Positions 53,340 through 64,000 of a stretch of 64,000 nt of DNA are shown here, piece by piece (the stretch's first letter is position 1; every line of letters begins with the position of its first letter). Made by a program: the position numbers and the translations under genes. Under the pieces are notes generated by a model. The model was not told the origin of the DNA, did not search any database, and saw only the letters and a program-made list of their open reading frames with translations. This DNA is from Todiramphus chloris collaris (taxonomy: Eukaryota > Chordata > Aves > Coraciiformes > Alcedinidae). The stretch covers positions 6,987,125-7,051,124 of the forward strand of contig JANVCC010000130.1 in assembly GCA_025345505.1 (NCBI GenBank), written 5' to 3'.

Positions 53340-53420
53340 GGTTAGTGTTATGTAATTAAGTTAATCCTCATCTGTAAAGGCTAATTAACTGAACACTAAT
53401 TGAATCTGCATATGAAAATT
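53340..53420. promoter_or_regulatory. Homeodomain-site cluster, candidate conserved non-coding element
   Basis: Within 50 bp there are TAATTA at 53353-53358, TAATCC at 53362-53367, TAATTA at 53382-53387 and TAATTG at 53397-53402. These are typical homeodomain core sites. There is no gene or repeat here. In AT-rich intron such clusters can arise by chance, so the call rests on density alone. Confidence 0.3.
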
Positions 53421-53510
53421 TGGACAATGTGTTCTCATTACACAATTTTAAAAAAAATTACCTGAACTAAATACCAAACAAATTGTAAATTTGTTCCTTC
53501 TACCTTTTCA

Positions 53511-53552
53511 GGTCTAAAAACTAAGGAGGCAGGTCTGAAAACTAAGGAGGCA
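53511..53552. repeat. 21-bp tandem duplication, two copies
   Basis: ggtctaaaaactaaggaggca is followed at once by the same unit with one change (a to g at the sixth base). Confidence 0.95.
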
Positions 53553-53880
53553 GGTTTATTTATGTGTGCTGTACTAGCCTTTGCTGTCTGGAACAAGGAG
53601 CTATCATGTCACTGTTCAGAGAAACCGCTCAAGTCCTTCCCTGAAAGATGGTTGTTTCCCCTCTTGCATGAACTCCTCCCTGTCTCTCTATCCTCATCCC
53701 ATGCCTTTCCTTGCCCTCTTGTCCTTCTGCTGCCCATCACTCTGGTCAGAGAGGGCACAAGGTCTTGGGATCCAGTCGCGTCACCTGAAAGGATCAGATA
53801 GCACAATATAATTAATTCATGTCAATTTAGCACCCCAAAGCCTGCAAGAAGCCAACTCAAAGCCACCTGGGCAGTGTTGT

Positions 53881-53904
53881 CAAGGCACTACTCTTTAACT
53901 CCCA
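53881..53904 (+). repeat. 24-bp direct repeat, copy 1
   Basis: caaggcactactctttaact plus ccca, identical to 55441-55464. Flanking bases do not match. By chance such a match is not expected in 64 kb. Confidence 0.95.
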
Positions 53905-54689
53905 AAGACCTCTTGCCAGTGAAGTCCTGAGTGGAACACAGTCTCATGTCATTCTCCTCTGCCTGGGTGTGCCTGCATTACAAAATCAAGACACGGTTTG
54001 GACCCTTTTCAGCCTTTTCTTTTACAGTTTAAAACAGTCAGGTTTTCAAGAGGGAATTAAGAAAAGCACATCATCCTTTCTGGTATTTTCTGTCTCTCCC
54101 CATTAACCAGGTTAATGCCTGATCCTAATAGGCTGGTAACTGAAGAATCGGCAGGAGGGAAGGGAAGCCAAGCAAGTACACAATTGTGAGCCTGACCTCA
54201 ATAGCACAGAAGATTTCCCAGTGCATGGAACACACAGAGTCCTCAGATTTTCTCACAACCTCCAGCATATGTTTCTAACATTTGAGTCATAAGCACCGGC
54301 ACTGCAGAAGTGGCATGGCTGGACAGAGCCGCTGCAGCCAGTTCACAGCCCCTCAGGCACCATTTCTGGCCCACTGCTAATAACCTGGCACCCTGTTCCG
54401 CAGCAACTACCTCCACAAGAGAAGGCCAGAAGGATGGGAAATGGGATACACTGTGTGTTATCTTTCTTTGGGAAGATAACACATTTTCTAGGTGAGGGAA
54501 TAGTGGAAGTTGTACACAGACTTCAGTAAGGCATGTAGTCTGATGGCAGGTGAGCAGTCATCACACCCAAAAGGATGAAAATGAAGACAAAAATTGAGAG
54601 ATAGTAAACATGTAAGCTGTAGGGAAATAAGTATGGACTGAGGTGAAAGAAAAAGTACAGGCATGAAAGGAGGAAACCCATAGATTTCT

Positions 54690-55440
54690 CAAGGGTCAGT
54701 GTTGGGATAAACCTTGTTCAATGTTTTGAGGACTGGCGATGGCACAAAAAGCAGACTTTAGTGAAGCACACTCATGGCTCATGTTTCCGGGTGAAACAGC
54801 AGATTCTTTCCTCAGCAGGCAGAGAGGCTGAGATTGTTATATCAGAAGAACTGGATAACCTAAAGAACCTCAACAACTGCAACAGAGGAGGGTCTTTGGT
54901 TGAAAGCAAAGCTTCATGCCCTTAGAAGGACTATGTTAACGCCAAGAATTTCTGCAGTAGTTGATTATTGTTTGAAAATAACAGAGAAAGGAAAAGCCTG
55001 AATGGACACATCAATCACAGGATAAAGATAAACAACAAGTATGATGAAAACTACAAAGGTAGAATATCTGGGATACACTTTTTCTGGAATGTTGCATGCA
55101 AATCTGATCAGCCACATTCAAAAAGAATAAATTAAAAATGGAATGAGTGGAGAAAAGGGTTACGAGGATCCTCAGGGAATAGAAGGCCTGTCTTACAAGT
55201 CGTAATTAGGAGGGTTCATTTTAGCAAACCAAAGGTTCATTTTAGCAGACCAAAGGGAGGAGACATGCTTGCTGTCTATAAATGTACTGGGAGTAATCAT
55301 CAGGGAGGGAAAAATAACTATTTCATATAAAGGCCTACATTACTAAAAGATCAAATGAGTATAAACTGGTCATGGATAAACGTTGCCAGAAATTAGACAA
55401 AAGTTACTGACTATCAAAGCAGTAAGATTTTAGAACATGG
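54690..55440 (+). mobile_element. Old L3-like CR1 LINE fragment
   Basis: The best part is 55130-55440. It contains gagaaaagggttacgaggatc, gggaatagaaggcctgtctta, ggagacatgcttgctgtctataaatg, gggagtaatcatcagggaggg, ataaactggtcatggataaacg, ccagaaattagacaaaagtt and ctatcaaagcagtaagattttagaaca. The order and wording match the 3' part of L3/CR1-type LINEs as I remember them (gagacatgattgctgtctataaatac...ataaactggccatgaataaa...gaaattagaagaaggtttctaaccatcagagcagtgaggttctggaac). From about 54690 the match is weaker. There is no open reading frame, so it is an old inactive copy. Confidence 0.72.
55213..55254. repeat. 21-bp tandem duplication inside the old LINE
   Basis: ggttcattttagcaaaccaaa and then ggttcattttagcagaccaaa, one mismatch. 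It lies in the L3-like CR1 and arose after that element inserted. Confidence 0.95.
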
Positions 55441-55464
55441 CAAGGCACTACTCTTTAACTCCCA
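55441..55464 (+). repeat. 24-bp direct repeat, copy 2
   Basis: Identical to 53881-53904, and sited where the recognisable L3-like CR1 match ends. Confidence 0.95.
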
Positions 55465-55831
55465 GCAAGAACTCCCACTGTTTTGAGGCATGGGAGGTAA
55501 GACGTGGAAACTTAGGAAAAAGGGAGTATAGGATGAACAACCCAGACTATCTACACCAGCCCTTCAAAGTGTTACACAGCCACTTCCAGAATAAGAGAGA
55601 CTGTTCTCATGGAAAAGGTCTACTGCACTTTCTTATGTGCATGCTGCAGTCATACCTAGTTTGTTCACCTTAGCTTTCCAAAGCATTCCCATACGGATAC
55701 GGCCCCATACATTTATACGTATGCCATGCTGCAATGAGATTCTTGCTTTCTTTTTCTCTTTCTCTTTTCAATCTCATTTCACTTCAGAAACTTCGTTTCC
55801 ACAACATCTCTGAGATGGTAAATGTCCATCT

Positions 55832-55928
55832 GTCACAGGTGGGGAGTTGGAAGTACACAAGATTAAGCAAGTTGCCAAATGCCACACAAGAAGTCAAGAG
55901 ACAACTTGCAGGTTTCTCAGTTCTCCTT
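55832..55928 (-). mobile_element. MIR-like ancient SINE fragment
   Basis: cacaggtggggagttggaag, acaagattaagcaagttgcc, aaatgccacacaagaagtc and gcaggtttctcagttctcc follow the reverse-complemented MIR core in order (acagatggggaaactgag...agattaagtgacttgcccaaggtcacacag...aacccaggtctcc). This is the clearest of the MIR-like pieces here. Confidence 0.65.
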
Positions 55929-58900
55929 CTTGGTATCTGACAAAACCATTCCTCCTCTGCCACAGAAACACGGACAGTATACGAGATAGGAATATCATCA
56001 AATTTGATCTATTTCTGAGCTTTCAGATGTATTACATGCCTAAGGCTTTGGAGAAAGGCAAGAGGAAAACAACCCTACATACATGGTTAACTCTGAAACG
56101 CTTTAAATGGAGGGAGGTTTCTTCCTCACCCAACTGTTAGTTAAAGATTCAATTACTCTTATCATAATATGCATAGCTACATATGTAATTAGTCATAAAA
56201 TTATCCAGACCCTCAAATTATTCCAGCTGTTGTATTTGACTCCCTGATCCTTGCAATGATGAATTCTCCAGACTGATTACACTGGCTAAAATAATATTTC
56301 TTTTTATCTATTTTGAGGTTGCCTGCCAATAGCTTAGACCTTGTTTATATCTATTGTAGAGCTATAATTGCAAGCTTACTATTTTTATTAGGATATTGTC
56401 TAGATAACACTTAAACCTGCTAGGCCCTTTTTTTACTTAATAGTAAATGTCACAGAAGACACCTATTCAGGCTTCTAGGAACCTTTATCAAAAACAGAAA
56501 ACATGTCATTATGAAGACATGTACAAAGAGAAATACAATTTGTGCAATGTGTGTTCATGAAAGGCTCCATATGAGGTCTTACAGACTCACTGCAATTTCT
56601 GATCCTGTGATAAACATATATTTACAATGAGTCAAGAAACGAGGAAAAAAGAGAAAAGAATGATGGATTATTTTTTTACTAGAGTATGTAATTTCCACTA
56701 AATCTCTTCTAAGCTGTCTTCTTTCCAAACTAAGTGTAACCATCGCCTACACAAACTCTTCTTGCATGTAATTCCACTGGAATGCTAACCATCTTTGTTG
56801 CCTTTCTTAATATTACTACATCCTGAAATTACAACAGGAAAACAAGAGAATTACATTGCGCTCTATAGGAGGGAATTCATTGTGCAATAGAAGAGTATTG
56901 CAATGATGCGTATTTTCACTGTGTGCTCAATGTCTCTCAGATGAATTAGTGTAAGTATTCAGCACATCTTACTAATGGTGAATGAATTTTATTAGTTTCC
57001 TTTGCTGGCCTCCCTTAAGGGAAGAAAAGGAGTAATTGCATAATTTAAAGAAGCGGAAACAGCTTCTTGTAGGACAGACAGACATGCTAACTAAATCTAA
57101 GGAAAACAAACATCTGATACGGAACAGGTTTAGGGGGCAACAAGTTGCCATTTGGACAAATGAAAGTTCACTTCTTTCCCAAGAAAGGGAAAGAAAGTGT
57201 GGGGTTTTTTTTTTCTCCAAATAGTTTCTCCACTTCTGAAGTTTCCCCCTCTTTCTCAGATTCATCAACAGCAGATTTCTTCATATTGTGAAAATGTCAT
57301 TTTTAAGGATAAAAGATATTAACCAATCCCATTGTGCAATAGTATCTCTTAAGTGCCATAGAGCACAATCAGACTTTAAAATAAGTACTAGAAAAATGAC
57401 ATGCCCATGTGTAAATTCTGCACCTTTGCCTACAGAATTAGGATGTCAGTGCTTACGCTTTCTTTTCTGATGCAAAGTCTGGGCTATGTCATATTGCTTT
57501 AACTCAGTAGCTCCTAAGTGGATACTATTTAGACAGGTGGGTTTCAAGAAAACCTCAGCTTTAGAAAGCAATGTTAGTCATTCAGTGGGCGATGATACTT
57601 GTCCTCCTCAGAGACATTTCCCTTCTATAGTGCTAGGAGTCTCTACCATTTTTGATGAACTGATTATGAAATATTATGATATATGAAATGCCACTTAATT
57701 ATCTGTGACCAACAAGTCTGAAACTGTGGAACAGACAACTGAAAGAACTAGAGATTATCAGAAAACTCCATCTGCTCCCAAATTTTGACCTGTTATCATG
57801 ATGACACTAAGACACAAAACAGTGCCCAAATCAACGCTCTAGGCTGCACACGGAGTACTCCATCAAGGGAAGAGACCTGGAGAAAGCATTACATGTGACA
57901 GACATTAATCATGCCACTTAATGCATTACTGAAAGATACTAGGACTATTTTTGTATTTTAACATAGCAGAACAAGCCCAGCTTTCTCTTGTCTAATTCCC
58001 ACCTTGTATGGATGCAGGCTCTCAAGCATGAAAGGAGAAAAATGTCCCTATAGATTGTCCTGGCCTCTGATGCGGAACAGAGAATGCTGCTATCTGTAGT
58101 ATGGATAGGCCAGGCATAGGTGTGACAGGTCCCTTTTTACTATCATCTGTCACATGGCACCTCTGTAAAAGCCACAAGGTTAAGGGCAGACAAGTGACAC
58201 ACAAGCCTTGAGGCAAGTCCATACATTCAGCAGGGCACAAGGGGACATGTAGCTGCTGAGCTACAAGCATCTTCACCCTAGCCATGTGAACAAATAAGCA
58301 GTGTGCTTCATCCTGCTCCCAGACCAGCAGTCTACCATGTAGGACAGACCTACCCTAAACCACTATGGATAGAAATGTATTGTGAGATCCAGTGCAGAAC
58401 AGAATAGTTTTATCCCTTCAGGAAAAAGACAAGCTGCAGTCCCAACAACCACATTGCACCAGGCAGTTGACTATTCACCTGTCTTAAAATAACTATTCCA
58501 ACAAAATCTCTTTATTCTCATGAGGTAAGTTACTCTTCATGTTCTGTCCTGAAACCAAACACTGTTTAAGAACCAAGCCACCCACGTGGTAGCTGGAAGG
58601 ATCCAAGCATGGAAAACAGACACTAGAAAGACATATCGGGCTTTCCTGGAACGAGGGATTAGGAAGACACAGAGAGAATGGCAGAGAGCAGTTGGAGCTG
58701 AGATAGCCCAAGGAAACTAAACAGGAGGCTGCAGTGGAATGAGAATTTGGGAAAGCTCTAGGGAGCAGCAAGGCCACTGGCCAGCACCTAGGGTAAGCAC
58801 AGGAGATGCCAAGCAGAAGCACAGTCACAGCTTCAACTGTGATAATTTCATAGACAGAAAAGCTTGCTTTTGGAGGTGGGGATTGAATTGGCTTGTGTCA

Positions 58901-60780
58901 GCCATTCATTTCTGTTTCCAAATCATCACTCAGGGCTGGATTCTGCAGTAGCATCAGAAAAAGCACCTTGTCCATCCATCTGGGTTTTTTTTTTTAAATG
59001 AATGATGCTACACACCTGCAAACACCAGACATTTTCCAGAGGAACTGATGCATTTAGCTGCCCTTTCATAACTGCATTCATCTGCACCCAGAAAAGGATA
59101 GAGGGGCTTGGCACCCTCCCCTCCTTCAGTGCAACTGCAATACAGAACTAGATGCTTTGGCACAAGGCACAAAGTCGAGAGCAACCACTGCTCCTCCCTC
59201 TCCCTCTGAATTAAACACATTCCTAGGGATTGGGCCACTGGCAGAAAGTAAGCACTGCCTGGGACAGAAAACAACTCTTTCATCACACCCTCCCCATAAA
59301 GCAACAAGCTGGAGGGACTGTAGGGGAAAACAGCAGCAGGGGACAACAGCACAATCAAGCTCCTTATGAAGATATCCTCTCAAATGGAAAACTGTCAGCG
59401 CTTGCACTGTGCTGCATTTCCTATGTGTACGGTATCAACACGCCACCACCTACAGAGCTGAGAGTCCACACATTCCTGGCTCCATGATGGTCACATACAG
59501 TTATTAGTTCCAAAGCAGGGGCTTTCTCCTGCAGGTCCCCAAAGAAAAAAGGACCCCTCTCTAGTAAATGGCAAGAAATCAAATTATGGGCTCTTTGAAG
59601 GATCCAGAAGTAAGAATCAAAATAATACGATGCACTGTTAGGAAGTGATGCTAAAAGTTTAACCTGTCTGACATCAGCATTTATCCTACATGAAAAGGGC
59701 CAGAAGAGTGACCATTGGAGAACGTGGTGTCCACTCATGCCCTGAGTAGTAAAGGGACATCCCACCATACCAGTGGGGATGGTACAGGGCACACTACAAA
59801 AGCCATGGAGAAGCAGCCTTCTCTCTGCTGGCTGATCTCCAAACCCAGCCCTTGCACAAAAGGCACATCATGAAATAGTGGCATAAGCAGAGGGTGAATG
59901 GACTCCTGATCCACTGCGAGGTCCCTGAGAGCTTTCATAAAGACAGGATACTTTAGGGGCTGATCAAACTTCAGGGATTAAACTGGAGTTTTTTGACCAC
60001 TCTAAAATCTTGGCCTCTCCATCATAGATTTGGGTCAACACCTCTCTTTAATTCAAGATCAAAATGACAGGGTTGTTCTGGAAGTAAAAATAAAAACAAG
60101 ACCCAGATGAAGAGCGTATATATCTATTTCTCTGTCTCTCCTGCTAAAATTTCAAGCTAAAAGTGTTATATACGCACATCCCTACTTATATGTAAGAATA
60201 TATATATTTATTTATAACAACCTCAGGTTATTTATATGACAACGCAGGATGCACAAGAGAACCGGGTCCTCCAAAATATAGGCAAATACCTCAGCTCCTG
60301 TGGAACAGTTCATTTCTAGAAATTCAATTAAAGGAACACATGTGAAGCACTGTCTTTAGAGCAGAGTTCCTCTCTCCCACAAATCATTAACACAGTAGCT
60401 GGACATTTAGTTTTGTTACATGCCAAAACCTTTGTGCCTTATAAAAAAAGATGCAGGAAAGGGAATGTTAACAGCCTCTTTTCACAGTAGCCAGTTGTCA
60501 GAGTAGGTGGGAGAAAACAAACCACATAGAAAACAATTGCCAATTTGTGGTCTTGACCAGTTAAAAATGGATCCCAAAATAGTCTGCTGAATTGTTTCAC
60601 CCAGAGCAAAATTACCCATGAATATATATGCATGCACACAAAACCAGCATCTCTTGACGCAGTGCTGATGGTGACTGCAGTCAAGGAAGAAGCGTTATTG
60701 CATTCCACATTGTGAAAAGACCACAATGCAGTAATTATTCTGAAAGGTTTTCACAAAGCACAATTATTAAGCTAACATTA

Positions 60781-60900
60781 TCCCATTATTGTTTGTTGCT
60801 ATGGAGATAATATAATCAATATATTTTCTGGATTGATTTTTTTAATACTACTAGCACATTGCACTGTATAGCAAGATTTAACTCAATGCATTAACTGATT
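60781..60900. promoter_or_regulatory. Candidate conserved non-coding element with SOX-like and RFX-like words
   Basis: ATTGTTT (60788-60794, SOX-type core) abuts GTTGCTATGGAGA (60795-60807), which resembles an RFX X-box half-site arrangement. Further AT-rich words such as ataatcaatatatt and gattgattttttt follow. No gene or repeat is seen. The call is motif resemblance only. Confidence 0.25.
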
Positions 60901-61451
60901 TTAGTTTATGATTGGCAAAGTCTTGAGGCAATAGATTGCAATCCATCTCACGCCTATTATTCTATCAAGACACTTAATGTCAAAATCTCTGCTGCAAAAG
61001 CAAGTTTTCCTTGTTGAAAATGAGAAAAAGGGTAACAAATTTCTCAGAAGAGAGGCAATTTTTTAAGCATGAATTTAACACTTAGCCCTATTTTTCCTAA
61101 GCCAAACAAAAATTACCAGACTGACTGCAGAAGTAGTAGAAAAGCAAGTTGTGTTTGAACTCTTGACTTCAGATCCTTATTTATTCCAGGGGGGATGTTT
61201 TGAGGTGTTATCCTCCTCCTCCTCCATGGAATGCAAACTTTTCCTTCAGCAACAGGAGGCTCTGAGGCGGTGGCAGCAACTGCAGTGCTGTGCCAGAGCC
61301 CACCAGATGCGAATGCAGTTCACAGCCTTGCCACCACCTCTCTCTGCACAAGCCCGGAGGAGTCGCTCGCTACCTGCTCCTGTGCCCAGCAAAGACAGAA
61401 GGCTCTCAGCCGCTGGTTTCAACTGGTAGTGAAGTGAAACTGGTATAACCA

Positions 61452-61495
61452 CAGACCTTAGTTTCCTTGCCTATAAAACTGGAAGGACGCTTCCT
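61452..61495 (+). mobile_element. Possible MIR-like fragment
   Basis: cagaccttagtttccttgcctataaaactggaagg resembles the MIR segment gcctcagtttcctcatctgtaaaatgggg in forward orientation. Very short, so weak. Confidence 0.35.
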
Positions 61496-63382
61496 TTCTT
61501 CCAGGTCTGCCTGTGCAGATAAGCTTTTAGCAAATCAAGTGTCCACTCCTGTGTTAGGACAATGGTCAGTCTGCACAAAGCTGGGCCTCAGATCTTTGCA
61601 AGACAGGAATAGAACAGAACAGAACAGGCTTGGCTTCAATTCTGACTCTTCTTTCACCCTTTTACCTCTCCGAGGAAGAGATAGGCTCATCATTGTACAA
61701 GGTCTCAAGGTCTTTAAGCCTGTATTTGCCATAATTATTCTATAGAAGGATTTTAATAAGTTTTCCCCTCTCTGTGGTAAACTGCCTTTGCCTCGGTCCC
61801 AGATGTGAGCATATTTTGTCAGAGTGGTTTATGCTCAGGCCAAAATTTCTAAGTGCAGCATGTGAGGCTTTGCATAACTAAATAAAAGGAGCTACAGAAA
61901 TGTCTGAAAGTAACAACAAGCTAACTCGTGTGAGAATCATACGGTTACACTTTTAGGTGCCACAGTGTGGCTTTAGCTTCCTTGGGATAGACACCCGTAT
62001 ATAAGCATTTTGGCCACGGAGCATACAACCGCTTGCATGTTGAATGTGAAATTATTAATCATAGCAATCACAGTAATTTCGCCTTCTCCCTTCCCTAAAG
62101 GCATCAGATTGGGTGGTCTTGTCTTTCTATGTGAAGTGGGCTGAGGCCCAGTAATGCAACTTTTGGACTGTCTGAAGGGGATCCATCAGGAATGATCATT
62201 TGCAGATTAAATATGTTGCCTATGCAACACATCTGGCTCTTCTGGCCCAGGGGATAAGTAATAGAGTTAGGAATGCACATTCACAACCCACCTCCTGTAA
62301 GATTGCCACGCTGCCACTAACACAAGCAGGGCTAGGGCTGCTATTTAAGCCACCTCTCCACATGGCATGGATCATTCTCTTCCATTGTATTTCTCAGCGA
62401 TGCCACTTTTATCAAAATGGCTCTGCACGGCTATGTAGGCATGTGGCATGGTGTATAGAATAAGCACATACATAGGGTTGTTTGCCATCCCACCTCGTTC
62501 ACTTTTATGTTATCTTATAAAGGATTTTCCTGATGGACAGGGCTTAGACAAGTTGGTACGGCACACGTTCCAACAGGCTACTGTCACACGTGCAGCCTTC
62601 AAGGACACCATCTGCTAGTTCATCGCCACAGTAAAGAGCTGCTTAATACACACCAGTGTTCCAAACATGAAGAAAAACTTCATTTGTTTCAAACCACTGA
62701 CTGCATGCTGTCTGCCGCTGCAATGCCTTATTGTGCAACAGCTCAGAAATTCTGCAAAAATAAAACCTCATTTAGCCACGGTCAGTCAGGGGATATCAAT
62801 TTTGGTAACAAGAATGATACAATTACATGCCTAATCAATTGGTCTCAATAACAGACAGCATCTCCAGTAAATTGTCTGCAGTCCTGATTTTACCACTCTC
62901 ATTCATACTGAGTAGAGGCTACCAGCGAGACCCCATTTCAGAGGACTAAGGTACTACTTAGCAAGACTAAAGTAATCAGTGTCCTGCTGCAAAGGTCGAA
63001 GCTAATCACACTTTGCTTAGTTACATTCTGTAATTGCTGTGTATCTTCTACTCAAAGATTACAAATTTCTTTTATTTTTCTAATGAATGAAGTAATAAAA
63101 AAAATTTAAATAATTATCATTACTCCAAAACACAGAGACTGAACTTTGGTGCTGCAGGTTAAGCTCACGCGTAGGAAAGAGTCACGCAGCAGCAAGAGAC
63201 ACAGAGGCATTTGTAAAGTGGGAATCCCATCCCTGCCCAGCAGGATTTCTCCTGGAGATCAGCTTTGCCATCCTGGCTGTCCCTGGCCAATACATTGACT
63301 GGGCTGCCACAAGAAGGTACTGGTGTCCTACAGCCTTACCTTCCTGAATTTTCCTCACATATACAACACAACTTTAGCAGGG

Positions 63383-63467
63383 ACAGTTCTACGTAGGTCT
63401 ACAGTTCTACAGGCCTACAGTTCTACGTAGGTCTACAGTTCTACAGGCCTACAGTTCTACGTAGGTC
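63383..63467. repeat. 34-bp compound tandem repeat, 2.5 copies
   Basis: The unit is acagttctacgtaggtct (18 bp) plus acagttctacaggcct (16 bp). Two full units are followed by a 17-bp partial third. Each half contains a palindrome: ctacgtag in one and aggcct in the other. Confidence 0.95.
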
Positions 63468-63720
63468 ACGCCACAGTGCAAAACACTTGCGCAAATCTCC
63501 TTGTCTACCCCCGCCACAGCTAAACACAAGTTAACCTGAAGCACTTTGCCCATAATTATGTGAAAAGGCGGATTGGAGACGGGAGGCTGGAGGGGAAGGT
63601 GGCACCGCGTGGTGCAGAGCTCCCTTTGCCGGCTCGGCAGCAGTGCTGTGCTCCAGGAGACGGGAGCTGTTCAAATGTTTTGACAGAACATGCCGATTCC
63701 TCGGGAATGTTTTTATTCTA
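63420..63720. other. Mildly CpG-enriched stretch at the window edge
   Basis: About 15 CpG in 300 bp (for example caccgcgtgg, gccggctcgg, agacggg), clearly above the local background but below a classical island. A GGATTGG word (inverted CCAAT) lies at 63571-63577. No exon was recognised. Confidence 0.35.
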
Positions 63721-64000
63721 GTCGATGTGCCAATTCTGCACAGATTTCCAGTGGAAAGCAGGCAGACAGTCTGGATCTGCTGAAATAATACGGCTTCACA
63801 CAGAAAGAAGAGAAAGTTGCATTTTCAGGCTAAATTTACTCGATTTGAGACTGTATTTGTTTTAGTCAGTTTGTTGAGTTGTTTTCGATGTTACCTGGAA
63901 ACTCCATTTTCTAGCAGGCTCTAAAGACAGGCCACGAGGCACTAAGACATTGTAGAAAATTAAACCCAAGTGAAAGACCTCAGAGAACTTTGGAGATACC

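Larger units (their letters stand above)
48678..64000 (-). other. TBXAS1: TBXAS1 intron upstream of the 53-bp exon (continues off the window)
   Basis: It ends at the cttttattcag acceptor of the 53-bp exon and continues to the window edge. I searched for the preceding exon (hinge plus PFIGN-like motif and an FFR-type end) and for the membrane-anchor exon, and did not find them. Contents are a poly-T run (48944), a poly-A run flanked by a short duplication (50006-50051), a CpG-rich block (50215-50660), GTT/GTTT repeats (52960-53006), a TAATTA-rich block (53340-53420), a 24-bp direct repeat pair (53881, 55441), an L3-like CR1 (about 54690-55440), MIR-like fragments (55832, 61452), a 34-bp compound tandem repeat (63383) and mild CpG enrichment at 63.42-63.72 kb. 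If there is an unrecognised exon here, the stretch would be more than one intron. Confidence 0.7.

Noticed and set aside
59421-59792. Minus-strand frame with GPFFFGDLQ, vaguely like the P450 PFIGNL motif
   Set aside because: The flanking residues and splice signals do not fit the expected 94-bp exon.
63383-63467. Considered as a CRISPR-like or satellite array
   Set aside because: No spacers, only 2.5 units, and the genome is animal. It is a minisatellite.
1-64000. tRNA, rRNA, operon, phage or bacterial system
   Set aside because: No cloverleaf, rRNA or bacterial gene structure was seen; the sequence is vertebrate intron.

Overview
The window is vertebrate nuclear DNA, most likely from a bird. 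It is AT-rich and intron-like. The longest open frames are about 100-150 codons; many start at non-ATG codons or lie across simple repeats. The bird assignment rests on CR1 LINE 3' ends with the ATTCTATGATTCT terminus, an ERVL-type solo LTR of the kind common in birds, degenerate amniote repeats (MIR-like SINEs, an L3-like CR1, a palindromic MITE-like element) and large introns. The species cannot be named from the sequence.

One gene is recognisable: TBXAS1 (thromboxane-A synthase, CYP5A1), on the minus strand. Two adjacent coding exons are visible. A 53-bp exon (48625-48677) encodes GFWENHSKLIMEYGPVC plus two bases of a Gly codon. A 97-bp exon (26024-26120) completes that Gly codon and encodes a block that includes [16 protein letters not shown] and FSNFTNRT. 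Both have canonical splice sites, and the phases fit together (phase 2 across a 22.5-kb intron). The 53-bp length and the phases match the homologous exons of the CYP3A/CYP5A clan. The rest of the window is TBXAS1 intron: about 26 kb downstream of the 97-bp exon (1-26023), 22.5 kb between the exons, and about 15 kb upstream of the 53-bp exon (48678-64000). The N-terminal membrane-anchor exons and the exons for the catalytic core were searched for by eye and not found.

Features inside the introns are: two clear CR1 3' ends (8260-8381 plus strand, 11103-11280 minus strand) and one weak one (about 21161); a solo ERVL-type LTR (20331-21014) with a CTGAG target duplication; a second LTR-like start at 39434; a decayed L3-like CR1 (about 54690-55440); MIR-like SINE fragments; a palindromic MITE-like repeat (43311-43430); microsatellites; and a 100-N assembly gap (13695-13794) inside a polypurine repeat. 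A CpG-rich block at about 50215-50660, 1.5 kb upstream of the 53-bp exon, is the best candidate for an unannotated regulatory element. Several TAATTA-rich or otherwise motif-dense blocks are candidate conserved non-coding elements.

I see no operon, CRISPR array, phage, toxin system or other novel multi-gene system. The most informative results are the recovery of the two TBXAS1 exons, the intragenic CpG block, the LTR with its target duplication, and a 24-bp perfect direct repeat bracketing 1.5 kb around the old CR1.
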